DNA of 45,721 nucleotides from Gammaproteobacteria bacterium (GTDB lineage: Bacteria > Pseudomonadota > Gammaproteobacteria > Steroidobacterales > Steroidobacteraceae). Below, in pieces: positions 8,723-18,116 of the stretch. Below the pieces are notes generated by a model. It saw only the letters and a list, made by a program, of their open reading frames with translations. It ran no database searches and was not told the DNA's origin. The position numbers and the translations under genes are program-made. Where the stretch lies: assembly GCA_003134045.1 (NCBI GenBank), contig PLAH01000185.1, positions 1 through 45,721 of the forward strand. The letters run 5' to 3'. Each line of letters begins with the position of its first letter. Positions within the stretch are counted from its first letter, which is position 1.

Positions 8723-9466
8723 ATGCCAGCAATCATCGCGGCGGCGGCCAATCGCCTGCAAGTCGACCGGGTCACGGTGGATTTCCAGGGCCTGCGGGCC
8801 GTGGAAGACGTCGACCTGCAGGTTTCCAGGGGCGAAATCCTCGGTCTGATCGGTCCGAACGGCGCCGGAAAGACGACGCTGGTCAATGTGCTGACAGGGT
8901 TTCAATCCATCGCCGCGGGCGAGGTGACCCTGTCCGGCATGCCGGTCACGGCGTGGCCCGCCTGGCGCCGCGCGCGCGCCGGCCTCGCTCGAACTTTTCA
9001 GAACGTGCTGCTTTTCCGCAAACTATCCGCACTGGAGAACATCGAGGCGGGCGCGCTTGCCCAGGGCGAGTCCAGGCACTCCGCGCACACGCGCGCCCGC
9101 GAAGTTCTCGACTGGCTCGGCTTGTCGCACCTGCGGAGCCAGATAGCCGACACGCTGCCGTTCGGCGCCGAGCGAAGAATCGGCATTGGCCGTGCGATCG
9201 CGGCGCGCCCGCATTTTCTTCTCATGGATGAACCCGCGGCGGGGCTGAATGATGCCGAATGCGACGATCTGGCCGCTCTGATCCGCCGCATCCGCACCGA
9301 ATTGGGTTGCGGCATCCTCCTCATCGAACACCGCATGTCCTTGGTATTCGAGCTGTGCGACCGCGTGCAGGTTCTCGATCAGGGCCGCACCATCGCGACC
9401 GATGTGCCTGACGCCGTTCGGCGGGATGCCCGCGTGCGACGTGCCTATCTTGGAGAGACCGAATGA
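8723..9466 (+). CDS. ABC transporter ATP-binding protein, LivG type
   Basis: 247 aa cytoplasmic ATPase. Walker A is GPNGAGKTTL, the signature region is LPFGAERRIGIGRAI (LivG proteins use LPYGQQR rather than LSGGQ), and Walker B is LLMDEPAAGLN. The ARTFQN motif after the Q-loop also fits LivG. It starts 24 bp after the binding protein and overlaps the next ATPase by 4 bp (ATGA). It pairs with the LivF-type protein to energise import of the ligand captured by the upstream binding protein. Confidence 0.92.
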   Translation: MPAIIAAAANRLQVDRVTVDFQGLRAVEDVDLQVSRGEILGLIGPNGAGKTTLVNVLTGFQSIAAGEVTLSGMPVTAWPAWRRARAGLARTFQNVLLFRKLSALENIEAGALAQGESRHSAHTRAREVLDWLGLSHLRSQIADTLPFGAERRIGIGRAIAARPHFLLMDEPAAGLNDAECDDLAALIRRIRTELGCGILLIEHRMSLVFELCDRVQVLDQGRTIATDVPDAVRRDARVRRAYLGETE

Positions 9467-10182
9467 GCGTGCTGCTCAGTGTGGACGACTTGCACGTTTC
9501 CTACGGCGGCATTGCCGCCTTGAAAGGAGTGAGTATATCGATCGACGACGGCGAGCTGGTCGCCATCGTCGGGCCGAACGGTGCCGGCAAATCCACATTG
9601 TTGCGCACGATTGCGGGTTTGAACGTACCGCGCCAGGGCTCGCTGCTGCTGCGGGGCAAACCGATCATCGGCCTCGCGCCGGAACGATTGGTTGCCGATG
9701 GCATCAGTCTCGTGCCGGAAGGACGGCATATCTTCGGCTCGCTGACCGTCGAGGAAAATATAAGGCTCGGTGCCACGACTCGGACGGGCAGGCTGGCGGT
9801 CAAGACGGACATCGAACGAATGCTGAGTCTGTTTCCGATCCTCAAAGCGCGTTTCCGCCAACGGGCCGGGCAGCTCTCCGGGGGCGAGCAGCAGATGCTT
9901 GCGATTGCCCGCGCCCTCATGGCCGCACCGAGACTCTTGCTGCTCGACGAGCCTTCCCTGGGTCTCGCGCCGTTGATCGTCGATGCGCTCTACGAGACCT
10001 TCACCGAACTGCGTACCGGCGGCCTGACTGTGCTCGTCGTCGAACAGAGCATTCGCCGCGCGCTGCGCGCCGCCGATCGTGCCTACGTTCTGCACACCGG
10101 TCGCATCGTCTTGTCTGGGCGCTCGGAAGAGCTTCGACAAGTCGACAATTTCGATCAGGCTTATTTTGGAGCGGTGACGTGA
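9463..10182 (+). CDS. ABC transporter ATP-binding protein, LivF type
   Basis: 239 aa. Walker A GPNGAGKSTLL, signature LSGGEQQMLAIARAL and Walker B LLLLDEPSLGLAP are all intact. LVPEGRHIFGSLTVEENIRLG is typical of LivF. It overlaps its neighbours by 4 bp on each side (ATGA before, GTGA after), so translation is probably coupled. It is the second ATPase of the high-affinity branched-chain amino acid class of importer. Confidence 0.93.
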   Translation: MSVLLSVDDLHVSYGGIAALKGVSISIDDGELVAIVGPNGAGKSTLLRTIAGLNVPRQGSLLLRGKPIIGLAPERLVADGISLVPEGRHIFGSLTVEENIRLGATTRTGRLAVKTDIERMLSLFPILKARFRQRAGQLSGGEQQMLAIARALMAAPRLLLLDEPSLGLAPLIVDALYETFTELRTGGLTVLVVEQSIRRALRAADRAYVLHTGRIVLSGRSEELRQVDNFDQAYFGAVT

Positions 10183-11060
10183 ACCTCGTTCAGACGGCCA
10201 TCGATGCCATCAATCTGGGGGCGATCTATGCGCTGGCCGCACTCGGCGTCGGACTGATTTTCAGCGTCATGAACCTCATCAACTTCGCTCACGGGGAACT
10301 GATCACGGCGGCGGCCTTCACCGTCTACGCACTCGACGGACAACCCGTAGGGATCCGTTTGGGCGCTGCCGTCGTGGCCGCGGTGTGCCTCGCACTGGTG
10401 ATGGAGCGCGTCGCATTTCGCCCGCTTCGCAAGGCGAATCCGGCTACTCTGCTGGTCACCTCGTTCGCCGTTTCGTACCTCGTGCAGCACTTGGTCGTTC
10501 TGATATTCGGGGCCCGCCCGATCGGAGTGTCATTGCTGCCGGAGCTCTCCGAGAGCGCGGCTCTCGGCGAGCTGCGACTACCCTTGCTCGAGATTGCCAC
10601 GATAGCGGTCACGCTCGCTCTGCTTGCTGCGATGACTTTCTTCTTCCGTCGTCGACCGCTCGGCATCCAAATGCGCGCGGCGGCTGAGGATTTCACCATG
10701 GCCCGGCTCGTGGGAATCAAAGCGAACCGGGTCATTGCGGCGGCCTTCGCCATGTCGGGGATTCTGGCCGCGGTGCTGGCTTTTTATCAGGTGGCCCAAT
10801 CGGGAACGATTTCCTATCGCATGGGTGTCGATCTGGTCCTGGTCGCGTTCGTCTCCGCCGTGGTCGGCGGGATGGGGTCGCTGACAGGAGCTGCGCTGGG
10901 GGGGATGCTCGTTGGAATGACGTCGGTCGCCTTGCAGACGTTCCTGCCGCCAACCTGGCGGCCCTACCGGGATGCCTTCCTCTTTGGCCTTTTCATCGCC
11001 TTTCTCATCGGTCGCCCACAAGGGCTCGTCTTTCGCAAGGCGCATCGAGTGAGGATTTAA
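10179..11060 (+). CDS. ABC transporter permease, LivH type
   Basis: 293 aa inner-membrane permease from GTG 10179, overlapping the livF stop. The N-terminus VNLVQTAIDAINLGAIYALAALG and the motif FSVMNLINFAHGEL are the LivH hallmarks. About eight hydrophobic segments follow, with the conserved cytoplasmic MRAAAEDFTMARLVGI and AVVGGMGSLTGAALGG elements. The frame is open upstream, but that is a shadow of livF. It pairs with the LivM-type permease. Confidence 0.92.
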   Translation: MNLVQTAIDAINLGAIYALAALGVGLIFSVMNLINFAHGELITAAAFTVYALDGQPVGIRLGAAVVAAVCLALVMERVAFRPLRKANPATLLVTSFAVSYLVQHLVVLIFGARPIGVSLLPELSESAALGELRLPLLEIATIAVTLALLAAMTFFFRRRPLGIQMRAAAEDFTMARLVGIKANRVIAAAFAMSGILAAVLAFYQVAQSGTISYRMGVDLVLVAFVSAVVGGMGSLTGAALGGMLVGMTSVALQTFLPPTWRPYRDAFLFGLFIAFLIGRPQGLVFRKAHRVRI

Positions 11061-12109
11061 TGCGCGGCTTGAAGGGTGATTTCGCCACCCCGGCCATCCT
11101 CGCGATGGTGCTCGGGGTTGCAGCCCTTGCGGCGTCATTCGCCGCGCCCGCGATGCAGCGCGTCGTGACCGAGGCGCTGATCTACGTCGTGATCGTCGTC
11201 GGCCTTTACAGCTTCAGCGGCAATTCGGGCGTCATGTCGTTCGGACACGTGTCGTTCATGATGGTGGCAGCCTATATTTCCGCTCTACTGACCATGCCGC
11301 CGCTCAAGAAGCACGCATTGCTGGCGCTTCCGCTGGCATTGGAGCGATTTCACCTCCCCACCGTGCCGGCCGGCCTCATCGCCTCGGCCGCGGCGGCTCT
11401 CATTGCGTTGGTCATCGGCTGGCCCGTCATGCGGCTTCGGGGCGTGGTGCCCTCCATGGCCACCTTCGCTTTGCTCATCATTACGCATGTGGTGGCACAG
11501 AATTGGAAAGGCGTCACGGGAGGTCGGCAAGCCCTGGTTGGACTGCCGCTCGATACCACGATCTGGACGGCATTGATCTGCGCTCTGGCGGCGGTCGGCA
11601 TCGCTGCTTGGTATCAGCAGACCCGTCGGGGAGCCCTCCTGCGCTGCACCCGGGAAGATGAAGTGGCGGCCGAATCGATCGGCATCCACATTGCCCGTGA
11701 AAGAATGGTGGCGCTGGCCATCAGCGCGTTCATCTCAGGAATGGGCGGGGTGCTGTTCGCACACTTCTTGGGCACGCTGAACCCCAACACTTTTTACCTG
11801 GACACGACCTTCCTGACCTTGGCGATGTTGGTGGTGGGCGGCGCCCGCAGTCTGTCCGGGGCGGTCTTGGGCGTTTTGATCATACAGGCGATCTCCGAGA
11901 CCTTCAGGTCGCTCGAGGACGGCGTCACGGTGTGGGGCATCGACTTCACCGCCAGAGCCGGCATGCAAGAGGTGGCGCTTGCCTTGATCATGCTCATCAT
12001 TCTGGTGTTCCGGCCCGACGGACTGTTCGGCGGCAGCGAAATCGGCACCGTTCTCGGCAACTTTCTGCGCCGCCGTTCCCCCCGTCCTAAGTCAACCCCT
12101 TCTTCGTAG
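11060..12109 (+). CDS. ABC transporter permease, LivM type
   Basis: 349 aa inner-membrane permease. Its ATG shares a base with the livH stop (TAATG). Seen: VVGLYSFSGNSGVMSFGHVSF near the N-terminus, RCTREDEVAAESIGI in the cytoplasmic loop, and MLVVGGARSLSGAVLG near the C-terminus, all typical of LivM. About nine to ten hydrophobic helices. It completes a five-component importer in the order binding protein, two ATPases, two permeases. Confidence 0.92.
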   Translation: MRGLKGDFATPAILAMVLGVAALAASFAAPAMQRVVTEALIYVVIVVGLYSFSGNSGVMSFGHVSFMMVAAYISALLTMPPLKKHALLALPLALERFHLPTVPAGLIASAAAALIALVIGWPVMRLRGVVPSMATFALLIITHVVAQNWKGVTGGRQALVGLPLDTTIWTALICALAAVGIAAWYQQTRRGALLRCTREDEVAAESIGIHIARERMVALAISAFISGMGGVLFAHFLGTLNPNTFYLDTTFLTLAMLVVGGARSLSGAVLGVLIIQAISETFRSLEDGVTVWGIDFTARAGMQEVALALIMLIILVFRPDGLFGGSEIGTVLGNFLRRRSPRPKSTPSS

Positions 12110-12117
12110 GAGCCTCA

Positions 12118-14169
12118 ATGTTCGCATCGTGTGTCGATATCGGCGGTACGTTCACGGATCTGGTCGTTTATTGCGCCGGCCGGGGAATCGAAATTTTCAA
12201 GTCTCCAACCACACCGGGCGAGTTCGAGGTCGGTTTTATGAATGCGCTGCGATTGGCGGCAGCCCATTACGACATGGGTCTTCCCGAATTCCTCGCCCGC
12301 AACGATCTGATCGTGCACGGCACGACGGTTTCGACCAATGCGTTGGTCGAGGGCAAGGCAGCTCCGGTCGGCCTGATCTGCAACGCGGGTCACCCCGATG
12401 TACTCACGATCCGCGAAGCCCCGCGCAAGCGTGCTTTCACCGTACACATCGACTATCCGCCGCCTTATGTGCCGAGGAACCGCACTTACGAGGTTCGCGG
12501 CCGGATCGAGGCTCTGGGGCGGGAAATCGAGCCACTGGTCGAACAGGATGTCATGGATGCCATCGCCTATTTCAAGCGCTGCGACGTGAAGGCGATCGCC
12601 GTCAGCCTGCTGTGGTCGATCGTCAATCCCGCCCATGAGTTGCGAGTGCGCGAGATCTTTGCCGCCGAATGGCCGGAGATTCCGGTCACCTTGGGCCATG
12701 AAATCAATCCCATACCTAGGGAGTACCGGCGCACCATCTCCGCCGCCATCAATGCCTCGTTGTATCCCGTCGTGGCTTCGTATACGACCCGACTCGCCGA
12801 CGCATTGAAAAGCGCCGGCTATGCCCGCGATCTGCTCATCGCCAATTGCGTGGGCGGCATGATGCCGCCCGACGAGATCGTGCGCCGCCCGATCTACAGT
12901 GTGATGTCAGGTCCCACGCTGGCACCCATCGCCGGCCTGCATCTGACCGATGCGGCGGACGTAATCATCGTCGACATGGGGGGTACGACGTTCGATGTTT
13001 CGGCCATTCGCGGCCGCCAGATCGTCGTCACCCCGGAGTCCACGTTTGGGATGGAGATGCTGGGTATCCCGAAGATCGACGTGCGATCGGTAGGCGCCGG
13101 CGGCGGCAGCATTGCCAGCGTCGATCCCGGCGGGCTGCTCAAGGTGGGGCCGCGCAGCGCGAGCGCCTACCCCGGCCCGGCTTGCTACGGCCGTGGCGGC
13201 GCATTGCCGACCGTGACCGACGCGAATCTCGTTCTCGGCATCATCGACCCCGATTATTTTCTTGGCGGGCGAATGAAGCTCGACAAGGCCAAGGCCGAGG
13301 CCGTCGTCGGTTCCATCGCGGCCGAGTTGCGGTTGAGCCTGCTCGATGCGGCATGGGCGATCTACACCACCATCAATCACAGCATGATCGGAGCCCTCGA
13401 GGACGTGACGATCAACGAAGGCATCGATCCGCGCGAGAGCTTCATGGTGAGCGGCGGCGGAGCGACGGCCTGCCATATCGGCGATATGGCCCGCATCGTC
13501 GGGATCCGGCGGTTCATGGTGCCAAAGCTCGCAGCTGGCCTGAGTGCCTACGGCGGTCTCCTGTCGGATTTGCGGTGGGAGGAGACCGCGACGCTGCATA
13601 CGACGAGCCGCAATTTCGACGCTCCCGGCGTCGAAGCGCTGCTCGCGAAGCTCATCCTGCGCGGCGACGCGTTTCTCGATCGAGCCGGCGTGGCGTCCGA
13701 AGCGCGCTCGTTCTCATTCGCCTTTCAGGGACGCTACCTGTATCAATCGTGGGACATTGAGGTCACGTTCGAGCGTGGGGCGAAGGGCCTGAGGGCGGGC
13801 GATCTGGAGCGGTTGGCCGGCGCTTTCCATACTCAACACGAACGCATCTATACGATCAAAGATCTGGGAGAGGTGGTCGAGTTCACGACGTGGAAGGTCC
13901 GTGCGATCGGAGACACGGGCGGGCGCGGTCGCCGCGGCCGAGTGCTTGCCGAGCAGAGCGAACCGCCGACGCCGGGACGGCACCGATCGGTTTATCTCGG
14001 AAAGAGCGGAGCGCTCCTCCCCGTGTTCGACGGGTCGGCGTTGGGTTCGGGTGCGCGCATCGTCGGGCCGGCGATCGTCGAGGAGACGACGACGACTTTC
14101 CTGCTTCTCGAGGGACAAACGGCGACCACCGATCTTTACGGCAATTATCTGGTGGACGTTGTAAATTGA
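12118..14169 (+). CDS. Hydantoinase A/oxoprolinase-family ATPase subunit (HyuA-like)
   Basis: 683 aa, the ATP-binding half of an ATP-dependent cyclic amide hydrolase. Two ASKHA-type phosphate motifs are seen: DIGGTFTD (7-14) and DMGGTTFDV (286-294). HGTTVSTNALVEGK (67-80), SVGAGGGSI (324-332) and GPACYGRGGALPTVTDANLVLG are family signatures. ATP is thought to phosphorylate the substrate carbonyl before ring opening in the HyuB subunit. TAGGAG lies about 5-10 bases upstream of the ATG. It is the last gene of the unit, separated from hyuB by the five transporter genes. No carbamoylase or racemase gene is present, which favours a lactam or imide over a classical hydantoin; this is inference. Confidence 0.92.
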   Translation: MFASCVDIGGTFTDLVVYCAGRGIEIFKSPTTPGEFEVGFMNALRLAAAHYDMGLPEFLARNDLIVHGTTVSTNALVEGKAAPVGLICNAGHPDVLTIREAPRKRAFTVHIDYPPPYVPRNRTYEVRGRIEALGREIEPLVEQDVMDAIAYFKRCDVKAIAVSLLWSIVNPAHELRVREIFAAEWPEIPVTLGHEINPIPREYRRTISAAINASLYPVVASYTTRLADALKSAGYARDLLIANCVGGMMPPDEIVRRPIYSVMSGPTLAPIAGLHLTDAADVIIVDMGGTTFDVSAIRGRQIVVTPESTFGMEMLGIPKIDVRSVGAGGGSIASVDPGGLLKVGPRSASAYPGPACYGRGGALPTVTDANLVLGIIDPDYFLGGRMKLDKAKAEAVVGSIAAELRLSLLDAAWAIYTTINHSMIGALEDVTINEGIDPRESFMVSGGGATACHIGDMARIVGIRRFMVPKLAAGLSAYGGLLSDLRWEETATLHTTSRNFDAPGVEALLAKLILRGDAFLDRAGVASEARSFSFAFQGRYLYQSWDIEVTFERGAKGLRAGDLERLAGAFHTQHERIYTIKDLGEVVEFTTWKVRAIGDTGGRGRRGRVLAEQSEPPTPGRHRSVYLGKSGALLPVFDGSALGSGARIVGPAIVEETTTTFLLLEGQTATTDLYGNYLVDVVN

Positions 14170-14215
14170 CGGGCGTGGGCATCGAGTGCCGGGCTTCGCC
14201 GGCGTCGAGATTCAC

Positions 14216-14842
14216 CTATCGTGCGACGGCAGGCGCCTCGATGCCCGTGTAGATCACGCGGATTTCGGCGCGGCTCTTGCCGCCCTTGTCGCCCATATCC
14301 ATGTCGATGGTTTCGCGCACCGGCAGGCCTGCGCTTTTCGAAATCCAGATTTGCTCTTCGCTGATGACGTCGCCGGTTTCGGTGTGCGCACTGAAGTGCT
14401 TCACGGCAACGCCGTCCACGGATTCATCGCGCTCGAGCCGGCAAATCCTGACCTTCGCGTTCTTCCGATTCTGTTCTTCCTGCTCCTGCAGCTGCGCGGC
14501 GGTGATCGTGCTTTTCTGCCACTTGCCCTCGACCAGGATGTACACGATCTTGCCTGTGTTGATGATCTCCCCGACCGTGGGCTTCTCGCCCGGGTCCGCG
14601 CTCGTCTGCGTGAGGTATTGATGGCTGGGCGTGTTGAACAGCCGCGTCATCGCCTCGAACAGCGGCTTGCAGTCGGCGTCGGCCGCGAATGCCTGCCGGC
14701 CGGGCGTGAGCGCAAGCAGGGCCGCGGCGCAGGCGGCGATGCGAAGGGCCGCGCTGCGATGGGCCGTGACCAGAGCGGGCGCAACCTCTGGGGCCGCGGC
14801 GTGCGCGTCACAAATTGGCTCGAGCGTGTTCCTGACGGTCAT
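14216..14842 (-). CDS. Exported protein of unknown function
   Basis: 208 aa from the ATG at 14842, chosen because GAGGG lies about seven bases upstream; another ATG at 14866 overlaps the dxs stop (ATGA) but lacks a ribosome binding site. A signal peptide is visible (LRIAACAAALLALTPGRQAFAA, read in parts). The mature part has a single Cys near its start (DCKPLF), a Gln/Glu-rich helix (AAQLQEQEEQNRK), and a C-terminal half with EEQIWISKSAGLPVRETI, which looks like a small beta-sandwich of the kind found in periplasmic or LolA-like proteins. I do not recognise the family. It is downstream of dxs on the same strand and converges on hyuA. Confidence 0.72.
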   Translation of the reverse strand: MTVRNTLEPICDAHAAAPEVAPALVTAHRSAALRIAACAAALLALTPGRQAFAADADCKPLFEAMTRLFNTPSHQYLTQTSADPGEKPTVGEIINTGKIVYILVEGKWQKSTITAAQLQEQEEQNRKNAKVRICRLERDESVDGVAVKHFSAHTETGDVISEEQIWISKSAGLPVRETIDMDMGDKGGKSRAEIRVIYTGIEAPAVAR

Positions 14843-14862
14843 CGGCAGCCCTCGCGACGTGC

Positions 14863-16767
14863 TCATACGCTGCGCACGGAGCGCAGTTTTTCCTGCGTCT
14901 GCTGTGCCCACCAGCGATCGATGTTGGCGGTGAGGCCGGCAAGGTCCAGTCCGGCGGCGGCGAGACAGGTGTCGCGCGAACCGTGTTCGATGAATTTGTC
15001 GGGGATGCCGAGATGCAGCAAGGCAATCCGAACGCCCGCGGCAGTCAATGCCTCGCCGACCGCTGAGCCGGCGCCGCCCATGATGGCGTTCTCTTCGACG
15101 GTGACGATGGCGCGATGACGGGCGGCGATGCCGATCACCAGCGCCTCGTCGAGCGGCTTGACGAAGCGCATGTTGACCAAGGTGGCGTCCAGGCGCTCGG
15201 CAATCTTGCGCGCCGATTCGAGCAGGGTGCCGAAAACCAGAATCGCGAGACCACTGCGGCCTTCGCGTTTGACGACGCCTTTGCCCACGGGCAGCGCCGT
15301 CATCTCGGCGGCGATGGTCGCGCCGGGCCCGGTGCCGCGCGGGTAGCGGATCGCGGAAGGCGAGGACAAAGTGGTTCCGGTGTACAGCATTTGCCGGCAC
15401 TCGTTTTCGTCGGCCGGCGCCATGATCACCATGTTCGGGATGCAGCGCAGGAAGCTCAGATCGTAGCTGCCCTGATGGGTCGCGCCGTCGCTGCCCACGA
15501 GTCCGGCACGGTCGAGCGCGAACACCACCGGCAGATTCTGCAACGCGACATCGTGGATCAACTGATCGTAGGCGCGCTGCAGGAAGGTCGAATAAATGGC
15601 GACGATGGGTTTGAAACCTTCACAGGCCAGCCCCGCCGCAAAGGTGACTGCGTGCTGTTCGGCGATCGCCACATCGTAGTAGCGGTCGGGGAAGCGCTTC
15701 GAGTACTCGACCAGACCCGAGCCTTCGCGCATCGCGGGCGTGATGCCGATGATGTTCGGATCGCGCTCGGCCATGTCGCACAGCCACTGGCCGAAGATCT
15801 GCGAATACGTCGGGCCGGTGCTGGCTTCCTTGAAAATCTTGCCGCTCGCCGGGTCGAACGGGCCGGGGCCATGCCATTTGATCGGATCCGCTTCCGCCGG
15901 CGCATAGCCTTTGCCCTTGCGCGTCACGACATGCAGGAACTGGGGGCCATGCAGCTTCTTTACGTTGTTGAGGGTGGCGATCAGCGCTTTGACATCGTGG
16001 CCATCCACCGGTCCGATGTAATTGAAACCCATCTCTTCGAACAGCGTGCCTGGCAATACCATGCCCTTCAAATGCTCCTCGGAGCGGCGCGCGAGTTCCC
16101 AGACCGTGGGCATCTGGCGCAACACCTTCTTCCCGCCTTCGCGCAGATGCGAGTACATGCGGCCCGACAAGGCGCGCGCCAGGTAATTGGAGAGTGCGCC
16201 GACGTTTTCCGAAATCGACATGTCGTTGTCGTTCAGGATGATCAACAAGTCGGCGGGCGCCGTACCTGCATGATTGAGCGCCTCGAAGGCCATGCCGGCG
16301 GTCAGCGCGCCGTCGCCGATGATCGCGACCGCGCGGCGATCCTCGCCGCGTTTGGCGGCGGCGATGGCCATGCCCAGTGCGGCGCTGATCGAGGTGCTCG
16401 AGTGACCCACGCCGAAGGTATCGTATTCGCTTTCGGTACGCGCCGGAAACGGCGCCAGGCCATCGGCCTGCTTGATGGTATGGAGCCGCCCGCGGCGGCC
16501 GGTGAGCACCTTGTGCGGATAGGCCTGGTGCCCCACGTCCCACACCAGCCGGTCATAGGGGGTGTTGAACACGTAGTGCAGGGCGATGGTCAGTTCGACC
16601 GTACCCAAGCCTGCTGCAAAGTGGCCTCCACGCGTGCTGACGCTGTGAATCAGGAACTCACGCAGTTCCGAGGCCAGTTCGGTGAGTTTGGACAGCGGCA
16701 GGCGGCGTAGGTCAGCCGGCGTGTCGATGGATTCGAGGAGCGGATAATTAATGAGAGGTTCGGCCAT
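14863..16767 (-). CDS. dxs: 1-deoxy-D-xylulose-5-phosphate synthase
   Basis: 634 aa, the thiamine-diphosphate enzyme that condenses pyruvate and glyceraldehyde 3-phosphate to DXP, the first step of the MEP isoprenoid pathway. Seen: the conserved His in [11 protein letters not shown] (about 46-55), [17 protein letters not shown], the ThDP/Mg motif GDGALTAG (151-158) with NDNDMS (179-184), [10 protein letters not shown], and the second-half motifs [13 protein letters not shown] and [18 protein letters not shown]. Length is normal. It is transcribed away from the squalene/hopanoid operon, so precursor supply and hopanoid synthesis share one divergent control region. A TATAAA element lies nine bases before the ATG and no Shine-Dalgarno is visible. 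Confidence 0.97.
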   Translation of the reverse strand: MAEPLINYPLLESIDTPADLRRLPLSKLTELASELREFLIHSVSTRGGHFAAGLGTVELTIALHYVFNTPYDRLVWDVGHQAYPHKVLTGRRGRLHTIKQADGLAPFPARTESEYDTFGVGHSSTSISAALGMAIAAAKRGEDRRAVAIIGDGALTAGMAFEALNHAGTAPADLLIILNDNDMSISENVGALSNYLARALSGRMYSHLREGGKKVLRQMPTVWELARRSEEHLKGMVLPGTLFEEMGFNYIGPVDGHDVKALIATLNNVKKLHGPQFLHVVTRKGKGYAPAEADPIKWHGPGPFDPASGKIFKEASTGPTYSQIFGQWLCDMAERDPNIIGITPAMREGSGLVEYSKRFPDRYYDVAIAEQHAVTFAAGLACEGFKPIVAIYSTFLQRAYDQLIHDVALQNLPVVFALDRAGLVGSDGATHQGSYDLSFLRCIPNMVIMAPADENECRQMLYTGTTLSSPSAIRYPRGTGPGATIAAEMTALPVGKGVVKREGRSGLAILVFGTLLESARKIAERLDATLVNMRFVKPLDEALVIGIAARHRAIVTVEENAIMGGAGSAVGEALTAAGVRIALLHLGIPDKFIEHGSRDTCLAAAGLDLAGLTANIDRWWAQQTQEKLRSVRSV

Positions 16768-16776
16768 CTGTCACAG

Positions 16777-16782
16777 TTTATA
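16777..16782 (-). promoter_or_regulatory. -10-like element of dxs
   Basis: On the minus strand this reads TATAAA (5 of 6 to consensus) and lies nine bases before the dxs ATG, with no ribosome binding site between. The predicted transcript would start within about three bases of the ATG, so dxs mRNA may be leaderless. No strong -35 is seen. Confidence 0.4.
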
Positions 16783-16837
16783 CTGCTGCGGGCCCTAACT
16801 GCCATGACTGATGATCTGTAGCGGAACTGCTACGCGG

Positions 16838-16866
16838 TTGCAGCCCACGCGGGCCGCCGCTATAGT
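16838..16866 (+). promoter_or_regulatory. Sigma-70-type promoter of the squalene/hopanoid operon
   Basis: TTGCAG (16838-16843) and TATAGT (16861-16866) are separated by exactly 17 bp and match consensus at 4 and 5 of 6 positions. Transcription would start near 16873, leaving a ~100-nt leader before the squalene synthase ATG. An inverted repeat GTAGC-N6-GCTAC at 16818-16833 lies just upstream and could bind a regulator; that is speculation. Confidence 0.6.
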
Positions 16867-16976
16867 CCGCGCCGGAATAACCCCAGGTCCGGCCTGCGCG
16901 GGCTTTAGGGTATTTGCGCCACACCCGACCTCCCCGGGGGGGTGCTATCCCGTCTATTTTCCGAGATACTGTCCTC

Positions 16977-18116
16977 ATGGATTCCGGCGTTTCCGATGCA
17001 GTCTATCAAGACCAAATACTCCCGCACGTTTCGCGCACCTTCGCGCTGACGATTCCGCAGCTGCCTGCTGCACTGCGGATTGCGGTCACCAACGCGTATC
17101 TGCTGTGCCGGATCGCCGATACCATCGAGGACGAACCGGCCTTGTCGCCGGCCGAAACGCTGTCGTTCATGCAGCGCTTCATGGCGGCTGTCGCGGGCTT
17201 GGGCGAGCCGCAAACGCTGGCCCGGGCGCTCGAGGCCCGGCTGTCGGACCGCACCCTTCCCACCGAGCGCGACCTGGTGGGCAACATGCAGCGCGTCATC
17301 AACGTGACGGCGGCGCTCAGCGAGGCGCAGCGGGCGGCGATTCACCGCTGCGTGGAGCTCATGTGCTATGGGATGCCTCGTTTTCAATCGATCGCCAGCT
17401 TGCGGGGCTTGCCGCGCCAGACCGATCTGGACGACTACTGCTACTACGTGGCCGGGGTCGTGGGCGATATGCTGACCGAGCTGTTCTGCGAATATTCGCC
17501 GCTCATCGCCCGTCATCGCGCCGGGCTGCAAAGCTTGGCGGTGTCGTTTGCGCAGGGGCTGCAGATGACCAATATACTGAAGGACGTCTGGGAAGATCGC
17601 AGCCGCGGCGCCTGTTGGTTGCCGCAGGAAGTGTTCTCGCGTCACGGGGTGGATTTGGCGAAGTTGTCGTCCGAGGCGTACGACCCGCAGTTTGCCGCGG
17701 GCATGCGTGAACTGGTCGCCATCGCCCATGGACATCTACGCAACGCGCTCGAGTACACGCTGTTGATCCCGAGCGGTGAGGCCGGCATTCGGCGCTTTTG
17801 CCTGTGGGCAATCGGCCTCGCGGTGCTCACATTGCAAAAAATTAATCAGAATCCGAGGTTTACGGCAGGTGTTCAGGTGAAGGTTTCCCGCAGAGCGGTC
17901 GCGATGACCCGACTATTGACTGATGTGACCGGCCGCAGCGATTGGCTGTTGCGGAGCTTGTTTGCCTATGCGGCCCACGGGCTGCCGTTCACGCCCGTCG
18001 GCGAAACGCGCCGTCCGCAGCCGGTCCAACGGGTCGATTTGCATGCCGTGACCGGTGATTTGCCGCTGGAGCCGGAGCGGTCGCTGCGGCGTTCGGTCGG
18101 GAGTTCCGCATCGTGA
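16977..18116 (+). CDS. Squalene synthase (farnesyl-diphosphate farnesyltransferase)
   Basis: 379 aa from ATG 16977. It joins two farnesyl diphosphates via presqualene diphosphate into squalene, using NADPH. Seen: SRTFALTIPQLP near the N-terminus, the first Asp-rich motif DTIED (48-52), the YCYYVAGVVGDMLTELF segment, and the second Asp-rich motif DVWED (203-207) preceded by QMTNILK. At 379 aa it is longer than HpnC or HpnD (~280 aa) and resembles the one-step squalene synthases of some hopanoid-making gammaproteobacteria. The stop overlaps the squalene-hopene cyclase start by 4 bp. An upstream in-frame TTG at 16914 is possible but the extension looks unlike the family. Confidence 0.92.
   Translation: MDSGVSDAVYQDQILPHVSRTFALTIPQLPAALRIAVTNAYLLCRIADTIEDEPALSPAETLSFMQRFMAAVAGLGEPQTLARALEARLSDRTLPTERDLVGNMQRVINVTAALSEAQRAAIHRCVELMCYGMPRFQSIASLRGLPRQTDLDDYCYYVAGVVGDMLTELFCEYSPLIARHRAGLQSLAVSFAQGLQMTNILKDVWEDRSRGACWLPQEVFSRHGVDLAKLSSEAYDPQFAAGMRELVAIAHGHLRNALEYTLLIPSGEAGIRRFCLWAIGLAVLTLQKINQNPRFTAGVQVKVSRRAVAMTRLLTDVTGRSDWLLRSLFAYAAHGLPFTPVGETRRPQPVQRVDLHAVTGDLPLEPERSLRRSVGSSAS

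Noticed and set aside
9402-10178. Extension of the LivH frame upstream of GTG 10179
   Set aside because: Arg/Ala-rich shadow of livF; the LivH family N-terminus begins at 10179.
14177-14246. GGGCATCGAG / CTCGATGCCC inverted repeat spanning the hyuA-14216 junction
   Set aside because: The arms are 50 bp apart, one lies inside coding sequence, and there is no U-run; probably chance.
15115-16710. Plus-strand frame of 531 codons opposite dxs
   Set aside because: Antisense shadow of a highly conserved gene; composition is His/Arg/Ala-rich as expected of GC-rich antisense frames.
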